Shown here: in pieces, positions 45,411 to 53,979 of the stretch
How positions within the stretch are numbered: position 1 is the first letter of the stretch
How the letters are laid out: each line of letters begins with the position of its first letter
Assembly: GCF_900188385.1 (NCBI RefSeq)
Contig: NZ_FZOI01000004.1
Location: forward strand, 62,001-126,000
DNA: 64,000 nucleotides
Origin: Azospirillum sp. RU38E
GTDB lineage: Bacteria; Pseudomonadota; Alphaproteobacteria; Azospirillales; Azospirillaceae
Reading direction: 5' to 3'
Position numbers and translations under genes: made by a program
Notes under the pieces: generated by a model
The model's database searches: none
The model's input: the letters and a program-made list of their open reading frames with translations, nothing else
What the model was told of the DNA's origin: nothing

Positions 45411-45952
45411 CTCTGTTTCTCCCTTTGATATCTCGTGGATACGTCAGCAAAGTATAAAGAGAAGAGGCTGGGTGGCGAGGGATGAAATGGTAGGAGATTG
45501 CCAATCATTCGTCATATCGACCGATCAGCCATAGGCAATGGGCGGGGTATGACCAGACGCCAGCAATATCAACCAAATCCCCTTCCGAAAAGCCTTCCTC
45601 GTACACGCTGCGTTAGGCACAGACTATTGCCGCCATTATTGTCACGATTGTGACCGATAGACTGGAATTAGGACTTTCTTAAGTATGATCCATTAGTGAT
45701 AGTGGGGCACATAGACGGACATATGCCTTGTCGGTGGTGGGCCCCGCGTTTCCCGTCCGGTTGGTTGGTAACCGGTCCTTCACTGGTATGGCGTTAGCCT
45801 GAAAATGTTGAGAGGTGCAGGAACCAGGGCCGTGGCAGGGACGCTAAAGCGTAATGCGCCATGTTGCGGCCAAACTTTCCTTGCAAGCCGGCATCGGACA
45901 GCCAATAACCCTGTTTACCGGAAGGCATATCCGGCTTTTAAGGAACTGCTGC
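45411..45952. promoter_or_regulatory. Divergent gene-free region between sigma factor and glycosyltransferase
   Basis: About 540 bases with no convincing gene; 45590-45710 is AT-rich. It contains the palindrome GTCAC-GATT-GTGAC (45641-45654), a candidate operator. A GGAAC at 45820-45824 followed 17 bases later by CGCTAA faintly resembles an EcfG-type promoter (GGAAC...CGTT) pointing to the glycosyltransferase. The AAGGA site for the glycosyltransferase is just before 45953. Confidence 0.35.
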
Positions 45953-46999
45953 ATGTACCCGCCCCCGCATGATGCATCCCGGCCCCTGACGCTGCGGCCA
46001 CAGACGGAAGCGCCGGTGCTTTCTGTCGTGCTGCCGATGCATAACGAGGCGGAGAATGTGCAGCCCCTGTTCGCGCGGTTGATCCCGACGCTGGAAAAGC
46101 TGGGCGTGCCTTACGAAGTCATCTGTGTGGATGACGGGTCGCGTGACGACAGCTGGGCCCAGCTGCTGCTGGCCCGGCAAACTAACCCGCGCATCCGTCT
46201 GCTGCGCTTCAGCCGCAATTTCGGCAAGGAAATGGCGATGACGGCGGGGTTGCGCCATGCCCATGGCCGCGCCGTCGTGCTGATGGACAGCGACCTGCAG
46301 CACCCGCCCGAACTGATTGAGCAATTCTATGCCCAATGGCAGGCCGGCGCACAGGTCGTCTATGGCGTCCGGCAGAGCCGGGATACTGATCCGCCGCTGC
46401 GGCGTTGGTTGACACGCTGCTTTTATCGCCTGCTGGACAGCATGTCGGAAGTGCCCCTGCCCCGCGACGCCGGTGATTTCCGCTTGATGGACCGGATCGT
46501 GGTGGAAACGCTGAACCAGATGGATGAGCGGACCCGCTTCATGAAGGGTCTGTATAGCTGGGTCGGCTTCCGTCAGGTGGCCGTGCCCTTTGAAACGGCG
46601 GCCCGCCATGCCGGCACGTCCACCTTCAGCAAGTTGAAACTGTTTCGCTTCGCGCTCGATGGCATCGTCTCCTTCTCCACCCTGCCCTTGCGGGTCTGGT
46701 CCTGGCTGGGCCTGTTGGTGGCGGCCGTGGCGGTGGGCTATGGCGCCTTTATCCTGGTAATGACCCTGCTCTATGGCGTGGATGTGCCGGGCTATGCCTC
46801 TTTGATGGTGGCGACCCTGTTCCTGGGCGGCGTACAGCTGATCTGCCTGGGCGTGCTGGGGGATTATCTGGGCCGGGTCTTCAGCGAGGTGAAACGGCGA
46901 CCGCTCTATGTGCTCTCCGACAGTGCAGGCTTCTCCCCCGATGAACAGCGCCAGGAACGCCCCGCCGCCCTGACCGAACGTCGCAGCGGCGCCAACTGA
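45953..46999 (+). CDS. Family 2 glycosyltransferase, polyprenyl-phosphate type with two TM helices
   Basis: A 348-residue GT2 enzyme of the DPM1/GtrB/ArnC-like class. The N-terminal GT-A domain has SVVLPMHNEAENV, VICVDDGSRDDS, RNFGKEMAMTAGL and the DSDLQHPP metal motif; two C-terminal membrane helices follow (VWSWLGLLVAAVAVGYGAF, ASLMVATLFLGG). It transfers a sugar to polyprenyl phosphate. AAGGA before the ATG at 45953 defines the start. The next gene, a multi-span glycosyltransferase, begins eight bases downstream, so the pair likely makes and then uses the lipid-linked sugar. Confidence 0.92.
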   Translation: MYPPPHDASRPLTLRPQTEAPVLSVVLPMHNEAENVQPLFARLIPTLEKLGVPYEVICVDDGSRDDSWAQLLLARQTNPRIRLLRFSRNFGKEMAMTAGLRHAHGRAVVLMDSDLQHPPELIEQFYAQWQAGAQVVYGVRQSRDTDPPLRRWLTRCFYRLLDSMSEVPLPRDAGDFRLMDRIVVETLNQMDERTRFMKGLYSWVGFRQVAVPFETAARHAGTSTFSKLKLFRFALDGIVSFSTLPLRVWSWLGLLVAAVAVGYGAFILVMTLLYGVDVPGYASLMVATLFLGGVQLICLGVLGDYLGRVFSEVKRRPLYVLSDSAGFSPDEQRQERPAALTERRSGAN

Positions 47000-47007
47000 C
47001 CCCTATT

Positions 47008-48633
47008 ATGCAGGCCCCTTCCCCACAGGACCGTTTCTGGGACGGTTTGGCGCAGTTGGGCCTGATGGCCGCCCTGCTGTTTGTGGCCGCCAGTTTCAAG
47101 CAGTTCGGCATCAGCTGGGATGAGCCGCTGCATGTGGAAAATGGCTGGCGGGCCCTGAACTGGTATCGCTCGCTGGGGGCGGATCGCTCGGTCCTTTCCT
47201 TTCAGAACCTTTATCTCTATGGCGCGCTTTATGACACGATCTGCTCCACGGTCAGTCTGGTTCTGCCCTTTGACGGGTATGAAACGCGCCGCCTGCTGGG
47301 CGGGCTGGTTGGCGTGCTGGGGCTGGCGGGCGTGCGCCTGCTGGCGCGCGACTTGGGGGGGCCGCGCGCCGGGGCCCTGGCCGTGCTGCTGCTGCTGCTG
47401 ACGCCGGAATGGATCGGTCAGTCCTTCGCCAACCCCAAGGACATTCCCTTCGCCACGGCCGCCGCCTGGGTGGCCGTGGCGCAAATCCGTCTGTTGCAGG
47501 GGCGACCGGGGCGCGGTCCTTGGCTGCTGCATGGGGTGACGCTGGGCTGTGCCCTGGGTATCCGCGTGGGCGGGGTCATCCTGCTGGCGCCGCTGCTGAT
47601 CGGGCTTGGCGTGATGCTGCTGCGCCAAGCGCTGCGCGATGGACCCCTCAGCGCCGCCCGGCTGATGGCGCGCATGGCCGGGCCGCTGGCCGCATCGCTG
47701 CTGCTCTCCTGGGCCATGATGGTGGCCTTCTGGCCCTGGGCGCAGACGGGATGGCTGCGCCCGTTGGAGGCTTTGGCGGCCTTCTCGCATTTCCCGCTCA
47801 GCTTCCATTTCCCCTTTGCGGGGCAGCAGGTTGAAACCACGGCCCTGCCGCTCTGGTATGTACCCGTCGCCTTCGCGGTGAAGCTGCCGGAACCAGCGCT
47901 CCTCGGCCTGCTGGCGGCCTGCGTTGCCGGTATCCTTGCCCTGCGGCGGCAGGGCTGGGCGGGCTTGACGCCCCCCTGGCTGGGGCTCGCCAGCATGGCC
48001 CTGTTGCCGCCAGCCACCGTAATCATCAGCCATGCTGTGCTCTATGATGGCATCCGGCACCTGCTGTTTGTGATGGTGCCGCTCTATGCCCTGGCTGGGT
48101 TGGGGCTTGGCTGGCTGGCGGGGCTGTTGGCGGCACGGCCGCTGCGGGAAATCCGTCTGGTGGCAGGTTTGATGGGCCTCTGGGTGGTGTGGCAGATCGT
48201 CAGTATCGGCCGCCTGCACCCCTATGAGGCCATCTGGTACAATGCACTTGCCGGTGGGGTAACGGGGGCGGAAGGCCGATTCGAACTGGATGTGGGGGGG
48301 ACCGCCCTGTCAGAGGCGGCAAGCCGTCTGCGTGACCATCTGGTGGCACGGGAAGGGGCGTGGGCCCTGGCCCATCCCTATCGTATCCGGGTCTGTGGCC
48401 CGCCGGAATCGGCCCTCTATTTCCTGCCGCCCCGCTGGGTGGCCCCACCGGACGGCAAGGGGCCAGCGGATTTCTATATCGCCTTCACCCGCGGCACCTG
48501 CCCCGACGCGCCGACGGGCAAGCAAATCCTGCGCGTGCGCCGGATGGGTGTGACCTTGGCCTATGTGCTGGACCTGCGGCCAACGCCGACAGAAGAAATC
48601 CCGGAGAATGAGCCGGCGCCATCCGGTCTTTAA
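47008..48633 (+). CDS. Multi-span membrane glycosyltransferase (ArnT/PMT, GT39-like)
   Basis: A 541-residue protein with about eleven hydrophobic segments. The first periplasmic loop contains ISWDEPLH, where the Asp-Glu pair corresponds to the catalytic acidic pair of GT-C enzymes. Such enzymes move a sugar from polyprenyl phosphate to lipid A, protein or another envelope acceptor. The gene directly follows the GT2 polyprenyl-phosphate enzyme. The acceptor here is unknown. Confidence 0.82.
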   Translation: MQAPSPQDRFWDGLAQLGLMAALLFVAASFKQFGISWDEPLHVENGWRALNWYRSLGADRSVLSFQNLYLYGALYDTICSTVSLVLPFDGYETRRLLGGLVGVLGLAGVRLLARDLGGPRAGALAVLLLLLTPEWIGQSFANPKDIPFATAAAWVAVAQIRLLQGRPGRGPWLLHGVTLGCALGIRVGGVILLAPLLIGLGVMLLRQALRDGPLSAARLMARMAGPLAASLLLSWAMMVAFWPWAQTGWLRPLEALAAFSHFPLSFHFPFAGQQVETTALPLWYVPVAFAVKLPEPALLGLLAACVAGILALRRQGWAGLTPPWLGLASMALLPPATVIISHAVLYDGIRHLLFVMVPLYALAGLGLGWLAGLLAARPLREIRLVAGLMGLWVVWQIVSIGRLHPYEAIWYNALAGGVTGAEGRFELDVGGTALSEAASRLRDHLVAREGAWALAHPYRIRVCGPPESALYFLPPRWVAPPDGKGPADFYIAFTRGTCPDAPTGKQILRVRRMGVTLAYVLDLRPTPTEEIPENEPAPSGL

Positions 48634-48649
48634 CCGGGGCGCCACGGCA

Positions 48650-49393
48650 TCAATCTGCCGCCTGCGCCAGCGCCAGCGGCGCCCAGCCGTCACGGCCCAG
48701 CGCCTCCAACGGCTGGAACTTGGCCTTATATTCCATCTTCCGGCTGCCCTCGATCCAATAGCCCAGATAGATATAGGGCCGGCCCTGCAGGCGGGATTGT
48801 TCAATCAGTGCCAGCACCAGCTGGGTGCCCAGCGACCGGCGGGGTTGATCGGGATCATAAAAGCTGTAGACGGCGGAATAGCCATCATCCAGCCGATCCA
48901 CCAGCATGGCCCCGCGCAGACGGCCGCCTTCATCCCGCGCTTCCAGCAGCATCGTATCCGCCTGCCCCTCATCCACCATGGCGGCGTAATCGCCGGGGGT
49001 CATGCGGTTCATGTCGCTGTCATTATGGCGCGCGTCTTGATAGGCGGCGAACAGGCGGAACTGTTCCATCGTCGCTTCCGCCGGGATCAGCCGGAAGGAC
49101 AGATCTTGATTGACGCGCTGGATGCGCCGCATGGTGCGGCCGGGTTGGAAGGCCGCCACCGGCACCCGCACCGGCACACAGGCCGAACAGCCCGGACAGA
49201 CGGGCCGATAAAGAATGTCATGGCTGCGCCGGAAGCCGACACGCGACAATTGCGAATTGATCTCGCCATTATCCGTGCCGACCAGCCGGGTGAAGAGTTT
49301 GCGTTCAACCCGCCCCGTCAGATAGGGACATGGCATCGGCCCGGATCGGAAGAATTGTTGCAGGGGCCGATGCAGGGGCGGGATGACGCTCAT
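48650..49393 (-). CDS. bpt: Aspartate/glutamate leucyltransferase (Bpt)
   Basis: A 247-residue member of the ATE1-like Bpt family. The N-terminal Cys-rich part (CPYL and CPGCSACVPVRV) and the C-terminal LGYWIEGSRKMEYKAKFQPLE motif are diagnostic. Bpt attaches Leu to N-terminal Asp or Glu, sending proteins to ClpS/ClpAP. Together with aat at 24633 the organism has both branches of the bacterial N-degron route. It converges on the GT39-like gene, and lies 17 bases downstream of the alpha-E gene on the same strand. Confidence 0.94.
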   Translation of the reverse strand: MSVIPPLHRPLQQFFRSGPMPCPYLTGRVERKLFTRLVGTDNGEINSQLSRVGFRRSHDILYRPVCPGCSACVPVRVPVAAFQPGRTMRRIQRVNQDLSFRLIPAEATMEQFRLFAAYQDARHNDSDMNRMTPGDYAAMVDEGQADTMLLEARDEGGRLRGAMLVDRLDDGYSAVYSFYDPDQPRRSLGTQLVLALIEQSRLQGRPYIYLGYWIEGSRKMEYKAKFQPLEALGRDGWAPLALAQAAD

Positions 49394-49410
49394 TGCTGGG
49401 GATTATCCGG

Positions 49411-50382
49411 TCAGGCCGTCATGGTGGCAGGTTGATCCGCATGGAAGAATGCCTGGGCGATATCGCTGGTCAGGCTGGAGAAGCTGAGCTGCAACCTATC
49501 CAGATATTCATGCAAACCGCCGGCAATCACCGCTTCAATGGTCTGGCTGGCCAAGCTGCCCAACAGCTCATCGGAACGCTCCAGCGGCAGCGTACCACGA
49601 CGCAGCCGGTATTTGGAATTCAAGCGGTTCAGCAAACTATCCACTTCCCGCATACAGACCATGACGGAACGCGGGAAATTATCGTTGAACAGCAGGAATC
49701 CCGCCACCGCCGCCGGGGTCAAACCCCGAGGATAAACCCGGCGAAAAGCGTGATATCCAGCGGCCGACCGCAGCAGGCTGTTCCACTGGCTGATATCAAC
49801 GGGTGTGCCAACATCGCGCGGGCTGGGCAGTAATGTGTGGTACTTGATGTCGAGCACGCGGGTCGTCTGGTCCGCCCGTTCCAGGTTGCGGCCCAGATTA
49901 TAGAAATACCAACCCTGATCGCGGAAGAAGGTGCCCTCTGTAATCCCCGTATGGGTCTGGCAGGCTTCCTTGATGAAAGCGCATTGCCGCTGAATATTCT
50001 GGGGCGCGATGTCGTTCGGTCCCCAGGCTAGCAGCTTGTTATAGAAGACGTTGATCTGGGCCCACATTTCCGTGCTGATCAACGGGCGCAACTGACGCGC
50101 ATTCTCCCGCGCTGAACTGACGGCAGCGATGATGGAGGTGGGGTTCTGCTGGTCCAGGATGTAGAAATTCAGCACATTCTTGGCGCTGGCCGTCGGGTAC
50201 AGCTCAAAGAAGCGCTTTTCATCCGCGTTCAGCCGCACGATCGTCACCCAGTTGGTGGCGCCATAGCTGTCGCGGGCGAAGGTTTCATTCACATCCAGAA
50301 TGCGGGCCAGATTCTCCGCCCGCTCCATATAGCGGGCGAGCCAGAAGATGCATTCGGCATAACGGGCGAGAAGGGCAGCCAT
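49411..50382 (-). CDS. Alpha-E domain protein (DUF403)
   Basis: A 323-residue all-helical protein of the alpha-E family. Typical segments are ECIFWLARYMERAENLARILDVNE, WYFYNLGRNLERADQTTRVLDIKY and PRSVMVCMREVDSLLNRL. Alpha-E genes are regularly paired with circularly permuted ATP-grasp genes, as here (13 bases downstream of it), in predicted peptide-ligation systems. Function not established experimentally as far as I know. It and bpt could share a transcript. Confidence 0.92.
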   Translation of the reverse strand: MAALLARYAECIFWLARYMERAENLARILDVNETFARDSYGATNWVTIVRLNADEKRFFELYPTASAKNVLNFYILDQQNPTSIIAAVSSARENARQLRPLISTEMWAQINVFYNKLLAWGPNDIAPQNIQRQCAFIKEACQTHTGITEGTFFRDQGWYFYNLGRNLERADQTTRVLDIKYHTLLPSPRDVGTPVDISQWNSLLRSAAGYHAFRRVYPRGLTPAAVAGFLLFNDNFPRSVMVCMREVDSLLNRLNSKYRLRRGTLPLERSDELLGSLASQTIEAVIAGGLHEYLDRLQLSFSSLTSDIAQAFFHADQPATMTA

Positions 50383-50395
50383 TTTCCGATCCCCC

Positions 50396-51964
50396 TTACT
50401 GGCTTTGCGACTGGGATTGGAACGGATCGGCCACAGCCGATTCCAGCGCCGGCTCCTCCGCCGGTCCCTCGGTCAGCACCCAGGTATCCTTCGATCCGCC
50501 GCCCTGGCTGGAATTCACGATCAGCGTGCCTTTCTTCAGCGCCACGCGGGTCAACCCGCCGGGCAATACCCAGGTGTTACGCGCCGTAATGGCGAAGGGA
50601 CGCAAATCCACATGGCGCGGCTCAATCCCGTCTTCCGTCAGCGTCGGGCAGACAGATAGCGGCACCATCGGCTGGCTGATGTAATTGGCCGGGTCTTCCA
50701 GCAGCTTGGCGCGGCACTCCTCCAGCTCCGCCTTGCTGGCGCGCGGGCCGATGGTAATGCCATAGCCCCCCGCCTCCCCCACCGGCTTGACGACCAGCTT
50801 GTCCAGATTATCCAGGGTAAACTTCAGGGCATCGGGTTCCCGGCAGATATGCGTCTCCACATTGGGGATGATCGCTTCCTCACCCAGGTAATATTTGATC
50901 ATGCGCGGCACATAGGCATAGACGGCCTTGTCATCCGCCACGCCCGTGCCAATCGCATTGGCCAGCGCCACATTGCCCTTGCGATAGGCCTCAAAAATAC
51001 CGGGCACGCCCAGCATACTGTCCGGGTTGAAGGCCAGCGGATCGAGGAAATCATCGCCGATGCGGCGATAGATCGAATCCACCCGGCGCAACCCGCCCGT
51101 GGTCTTCATATAGACCTTGTCGTTTTCAACGATCAGGTCGCGGCCTTCCACCAGCGGCACGCCCATTTCGCGGGCCAGGAAGATATGTTCGAAATAGGCG
51201 GAGTTATAGGCACCGGGCGACAGCAGCACCACCTGCGGGTCGCCATCCACCCCGTCCGGCCGGGGCGGTGCAATCTCGCACATCGCCTCCAGCAGTTTCA
51301 TGCCGTAATTATCCACGCTGCGCAGGCCGATATCCCCCATCAGGTCGGGGAAGGCGCGCTGCATCATGTGGCGGTTTTCCACCACATAGGAGACACCGGA
51401 GGGCACGCGACCATTATCTTCCAGCACCCGGAAGGTGCCGTCATGGTCACGGACAAGGTCCACGCCCATGATATGGATATAGGTGTTGAAGGGCAGATCG
51501 ATGCCGCGCATCTGTTCGCGGTAATTGGCATTGCCCAGCACCAGCTCGGCCGGGATGATGCCGTCCTTCAAAATCTTCTGATCGTGATAGACATCGTGCA
51601 GGAACAGGTTCAGCGCCGCGATGCGCTGCTGCACACCTGCTTCCAGATGCGCCCATTCCTTGGCCGAAATGATGCGTGGGATCACATCGAAGGGCAGAAT
51701 GCGGTCCACCGCCTTGGCATCGCTATAGACCAGGAAGGTGATGCCGAGATTATAAAGCTCCCGCTCCGCATCCGAAGCCCGTCGTCGCAGGTCATCGAAA
51801 TCAAGCTGTCGCAGCCTTTCCTGTACCGACAGCGTATGGCTGGCAGGCTTTGCCGCGTTCCCGAACAGCTCATCATAAAAGCCGTTGGCATTATAAGTCG
51901 ACAGCAGATGGTCGACACCGTTTCCAGACCCGCTCAACAGAGCCCCCCACGCCCTTCGTGCCAT
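50396..51964 (-). CDS. Circularly permuted ATP-grasp protein (type 2)
   Basis: A ~522-residue protein of the DUF404/DUF407 family. Recognisable parts are ANGFYDELFG near the start, RVLEDNGRVPSGVSYVVENR, LLSPGAYNSAYFEHIFLAREMG and VVKPVGEAGGYGITIGPRAS. These enzymes are predicted to form peptide bonds with ATP. The frame extends to a GTG at 52018; the ATG at 51964 is my preferred start but neither has a strong ribosome binding site. It forms a two-gene unit with alpha-E; the transglutaminase and proteasome-like protease genes that often accompany them are absent here. Confidence 0.92.
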   Translation of the reverse strand: MARRAWGALLSGSGNGVDHLLSTYNANGFYDELFGNAAKPASHTLSVQERLRQLDFDDLRRRASDAERELYNLGITFLVYSDAKAVDRILPFDVIPRIISAKEWAHLEAGVQQRIAALNLFLHDVYHDQKILKDGIIPAELVLGNANYREQMRGIDLPFNTYIHIMGVDLVRDHDGTFRVLEDNGRVPSGVSYVVENRHMMQRAFPDLMGDIGLRSVDNYGMKLLEAMCEIAPPRPDGVDGDPQVVLLSPGAYNSAYFEHIFLAREMGVPLVEGRDLIVENDKVYMKTTGGLRRVDSIYRRIGDDFLDPLAFNPDSMLGVPGIFEAYRKGNVALANAIGTGVADDKAVYAYVPRMIKYYLGEEAIIPNVETHICREPDALKFTLDNLDKLVVKPVGEAGGYGITIGPRASKAELEECRAKLLEDPANYISQPMVPLSVCPTLTEDGIEPRHVDLRPFAITARNTWVLPGGLTRVALKKGTLIVNSSQGGGSKDTWVLTEGPAEEPALESAVADPFQSQSQSQ

Positions 51965-52131
51965 GCTGTCCGCCACCGAGGGCGATGCCGATGGCGGGTT
52001 CGTTTCGCATTCGCACACACGAGACTATCAGAACGGATGCGTTTGAACAGGGGTCTGTTATGCGTCACACACATTTCACCACCATCATCGGTGGCGCTGT
52101 GACGGGAAAGTGACAACCAGCCTTGATCAAC

Positions 52132-53298
52132 CTAGCGGGAGGTGCCAACGGCCGAGGGTGCCGGGGTCACACCGGGGCGCACGGGTGGCGGGTTGGCCAC
52201 CGGGGCCGGGCTGGCAGCCCCCAGACCAGCCCCAGCCGGGCCACCTGCCGGGGCCTGCCCGCGCAACGGGTTTTCCCGCAACAGCACAATGGAGATGCGG
52301 CGGTTACGGGGGGAGTTGGGGTCATCCTTGAACAGATGGTCGCGGTCGGCCCGTCCCACCACGGATTCAAAACGGTCATTGGCGACACCCGACGCCTCCA
52401 GCGCCCGCCGGCTGGCATTGGCACGGTCGGTGGACAATTCCCAATTGCCATAGGAGGAACCGGCGCTGAAGGGCGTGCTGTCCGTATGGCCGCTGATCGA
52501 CAGTTTGTTGGGCAGCTTGGCGACCACCTGCGCCACCTGGGACAGAAGCTGGGCCGTCTGCGGCAGCATCTTGGCGCTGGCCGACGGGAACATGGAATAG
52601 CCTTCCTGGTCGATCAGCTGGATGCGCAGCCCCTCCGGCGTATTCTCAATCACCAGATTCTTCGCCAGATCGCGCAGTTCCGGGATCTGTTGGATGGCCT
52701 GGCGCAGCTCCGCCTCTGCCTTGGCGAACTGGGCCTGTTCGTGCTTGGCCAGGGCGTCCCGCAGTTCCTTTTCATCCACCTTGCCGTCGCGGTTCTTATC
52801 CGCACTGGCGGTCTCCCCGGCGGCGGCCAGCTTGGCCATCCCGTTCACCGTGTCAATCGCCGTCCAACCGCCTTCCTTTTCGCCGGCACCCTTGCCGGTG
52901 GCATCCTGCTCCGTCGGTTTGCCGCTGGAGCTTTCCTGCATGTCTTCCGTCTGCTCTTCGGAATTGGCAGCCCCTTGCAGGGTGGGGACCGGCACGGTCA
53001 GGCCGGCGGGGCTGCTGCTGTTGGCCAGGGAGCCGGAGACGGTCACCGTGGTGCCACCCAACACCCCCCCCGCACCGCTGGTCTGTTTCGAGGCGCTGGC
53101 CGGGCTGAAATAATCGGCGATGCCCATCTTCTGTTCGGCTGTCGTCACATTCAGCAGCCAGAGCAGCAGGAAGAAGGCCATCATCGCCGTCACGAAGTCA
53201 GCATAGGCCACCTTCCAGGCACCGCCATGATGCCCTTCGCCGCCCTTGTTGATCTTCTTGATGATGATGGGTGCTTTTTCTTCGCCGCCGGCGGCCAC
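52132..53298 (-). CDS. motB: Flagellar stator protein MotB with an EF-hand loop
   Basis: A 388-residue MotB. The single TM segment contains the proton-binding Asp (AYADFVTAMMAFFLLLWLLN, Asp34 with the GTG start) and the C-terminal OmpA-like peptidoglycan-binding domain has SISGHTDSTPF and DRANASRRAL. Between them is a ~110-residue low-complexity linker and then a perfect 12-residue EF-hand loop DKNRDGKVDEKE (Asp167-Glu178; bases 52765-52800) flanked by helices. A Pro/Ala-rich tail ends the protein. The start is the GTG at 53298, with GGA upstream; a TTG at 53346 is possible. No motA gene is adjacent. Confidence 0.92.
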   Translation of the reverse strand: MAAGGEEKAPIIIKKINKGGEGHHGGAWKVAYADFVTAMMAFFLLLWLLNVTTAEQKMGIADYFSPASASKQTSGAGGVLGGTTVTVSGSLANSSSPAGLTVPVPTLQGAANSEEQTEDMQESSSGKPTEQDATGKGAGEKEGGWTAIDTVNGMAKLAAAGETASADKNRDGKVDEKELRDALAKHEQAQFAKAEAELRQAIQQIPELRDLAKNLVIENTPEGLRIQLIDQEGYSMFPSASAKMLPQTAQLLSQVAQVVAKLPNKLSISGHTDSTPFSAGSSYGNWELSTDRANASRRALEASGVANDRFESVVGRADRDHLFKDDPNSPRNRRISIVLLRENPLRGQAPAGGPAGAGLGAASPAPVANPPPVRPGVTPAPSAVGTSR

Positions 53299-53464
53299 AA
53301 TGTCGATCCGATCCGTTCGTCCGATTAATGGACAAGAGTGTATCAAGCACTTCCCTGACAGAAAATGAACAAGTTCAATAGGGCCTTGTAATCTTGCATC
53401 GCCAGGGTAGCTCGTTTACCTCTCCAATCATTTAGGATCACAATATCATGGCCGGGGTTCACCG

Positions 53465-53947
53465 ATGACGATCGACAAGCGCGCTTTCCGCGACGCCATG
53501 GGCTGTTTTGCCACAGGCATCTGTATCGCCTCCACCGTCGATCCGCAGGGGCAGCCGGTTGGCATTACCGTCAATTCCTTCACCTCCGTCTCGCTGAACC
53601 CGCCGCTGGTGCTGTTCTGCATCGACAAGCGGGCGGAAAGTGCGCCGGCTTTCCTCAGCGCGCCGGGCTTCGCCCTGGCCGTGCTGGATGCCGGGCATCA
53701 GGATCTTTCTACCCGCTTTGCCGTGGCCGATCAGGCCAGCCGCTGGGTGGGGGTGGAGCACAGCGTCTGGGAATCGGGTGCGCCCGTGCTGGAAAACGGT
53801 CTGGCGGCGATGGATTGCCAGCTTCATGGCGTGCATGATGGTGGCGATCACCATATTCTGGTGGGGCGGGTGCTGCGGCTGGCCAGCCGGGCCGGTGCCC
53901 CCTTGCTTTATTACCGTGGCGCTTATGCCGCCTTGGCAAGCGCCTGA
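53465..53947 (+). CDS. Flavin reductase family protein
   Basis: A 160-residue FMN-binding split-barrel protein (flavin reductase-like). Conserved parts are FRDAMGCFATGICIAST, GITVNSFTSVSLNPPLVLFCID and the C-terminal GDHHILVGRV. These proteins use NAD(P)H to make reduced flavin for monooxygenases. No partner monooxygenase is in the window. It is divergent from motB and followed 32 bases later by an alpha/beta hydrolase. Confidence 0.91.
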   Translation: MTIDKRAFRDAMGCFATGICIASTVDPQGQPVGITVNSFTSVSLNPPLVLFCIDKRAESAPAFLSAPGFALAVLDAGHQDLSTRFAVADQASRWVGVEHSVWESGAPVLENGLAAMDCQLHGVHDGGDHHILVGRVLRLASRAGAPLLYYRGAYAALASA

Positions 53948-53979
53948 CGAGCACGCAACCGACGCCGGAGACGCGACGC

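Noticed and set aside
45854-45952. N-terminal extension of the glycosyltransferase
   Set aside because: The extra 33 residues have no similarity, and a good AAGGA site precedes the ATG at 45953.
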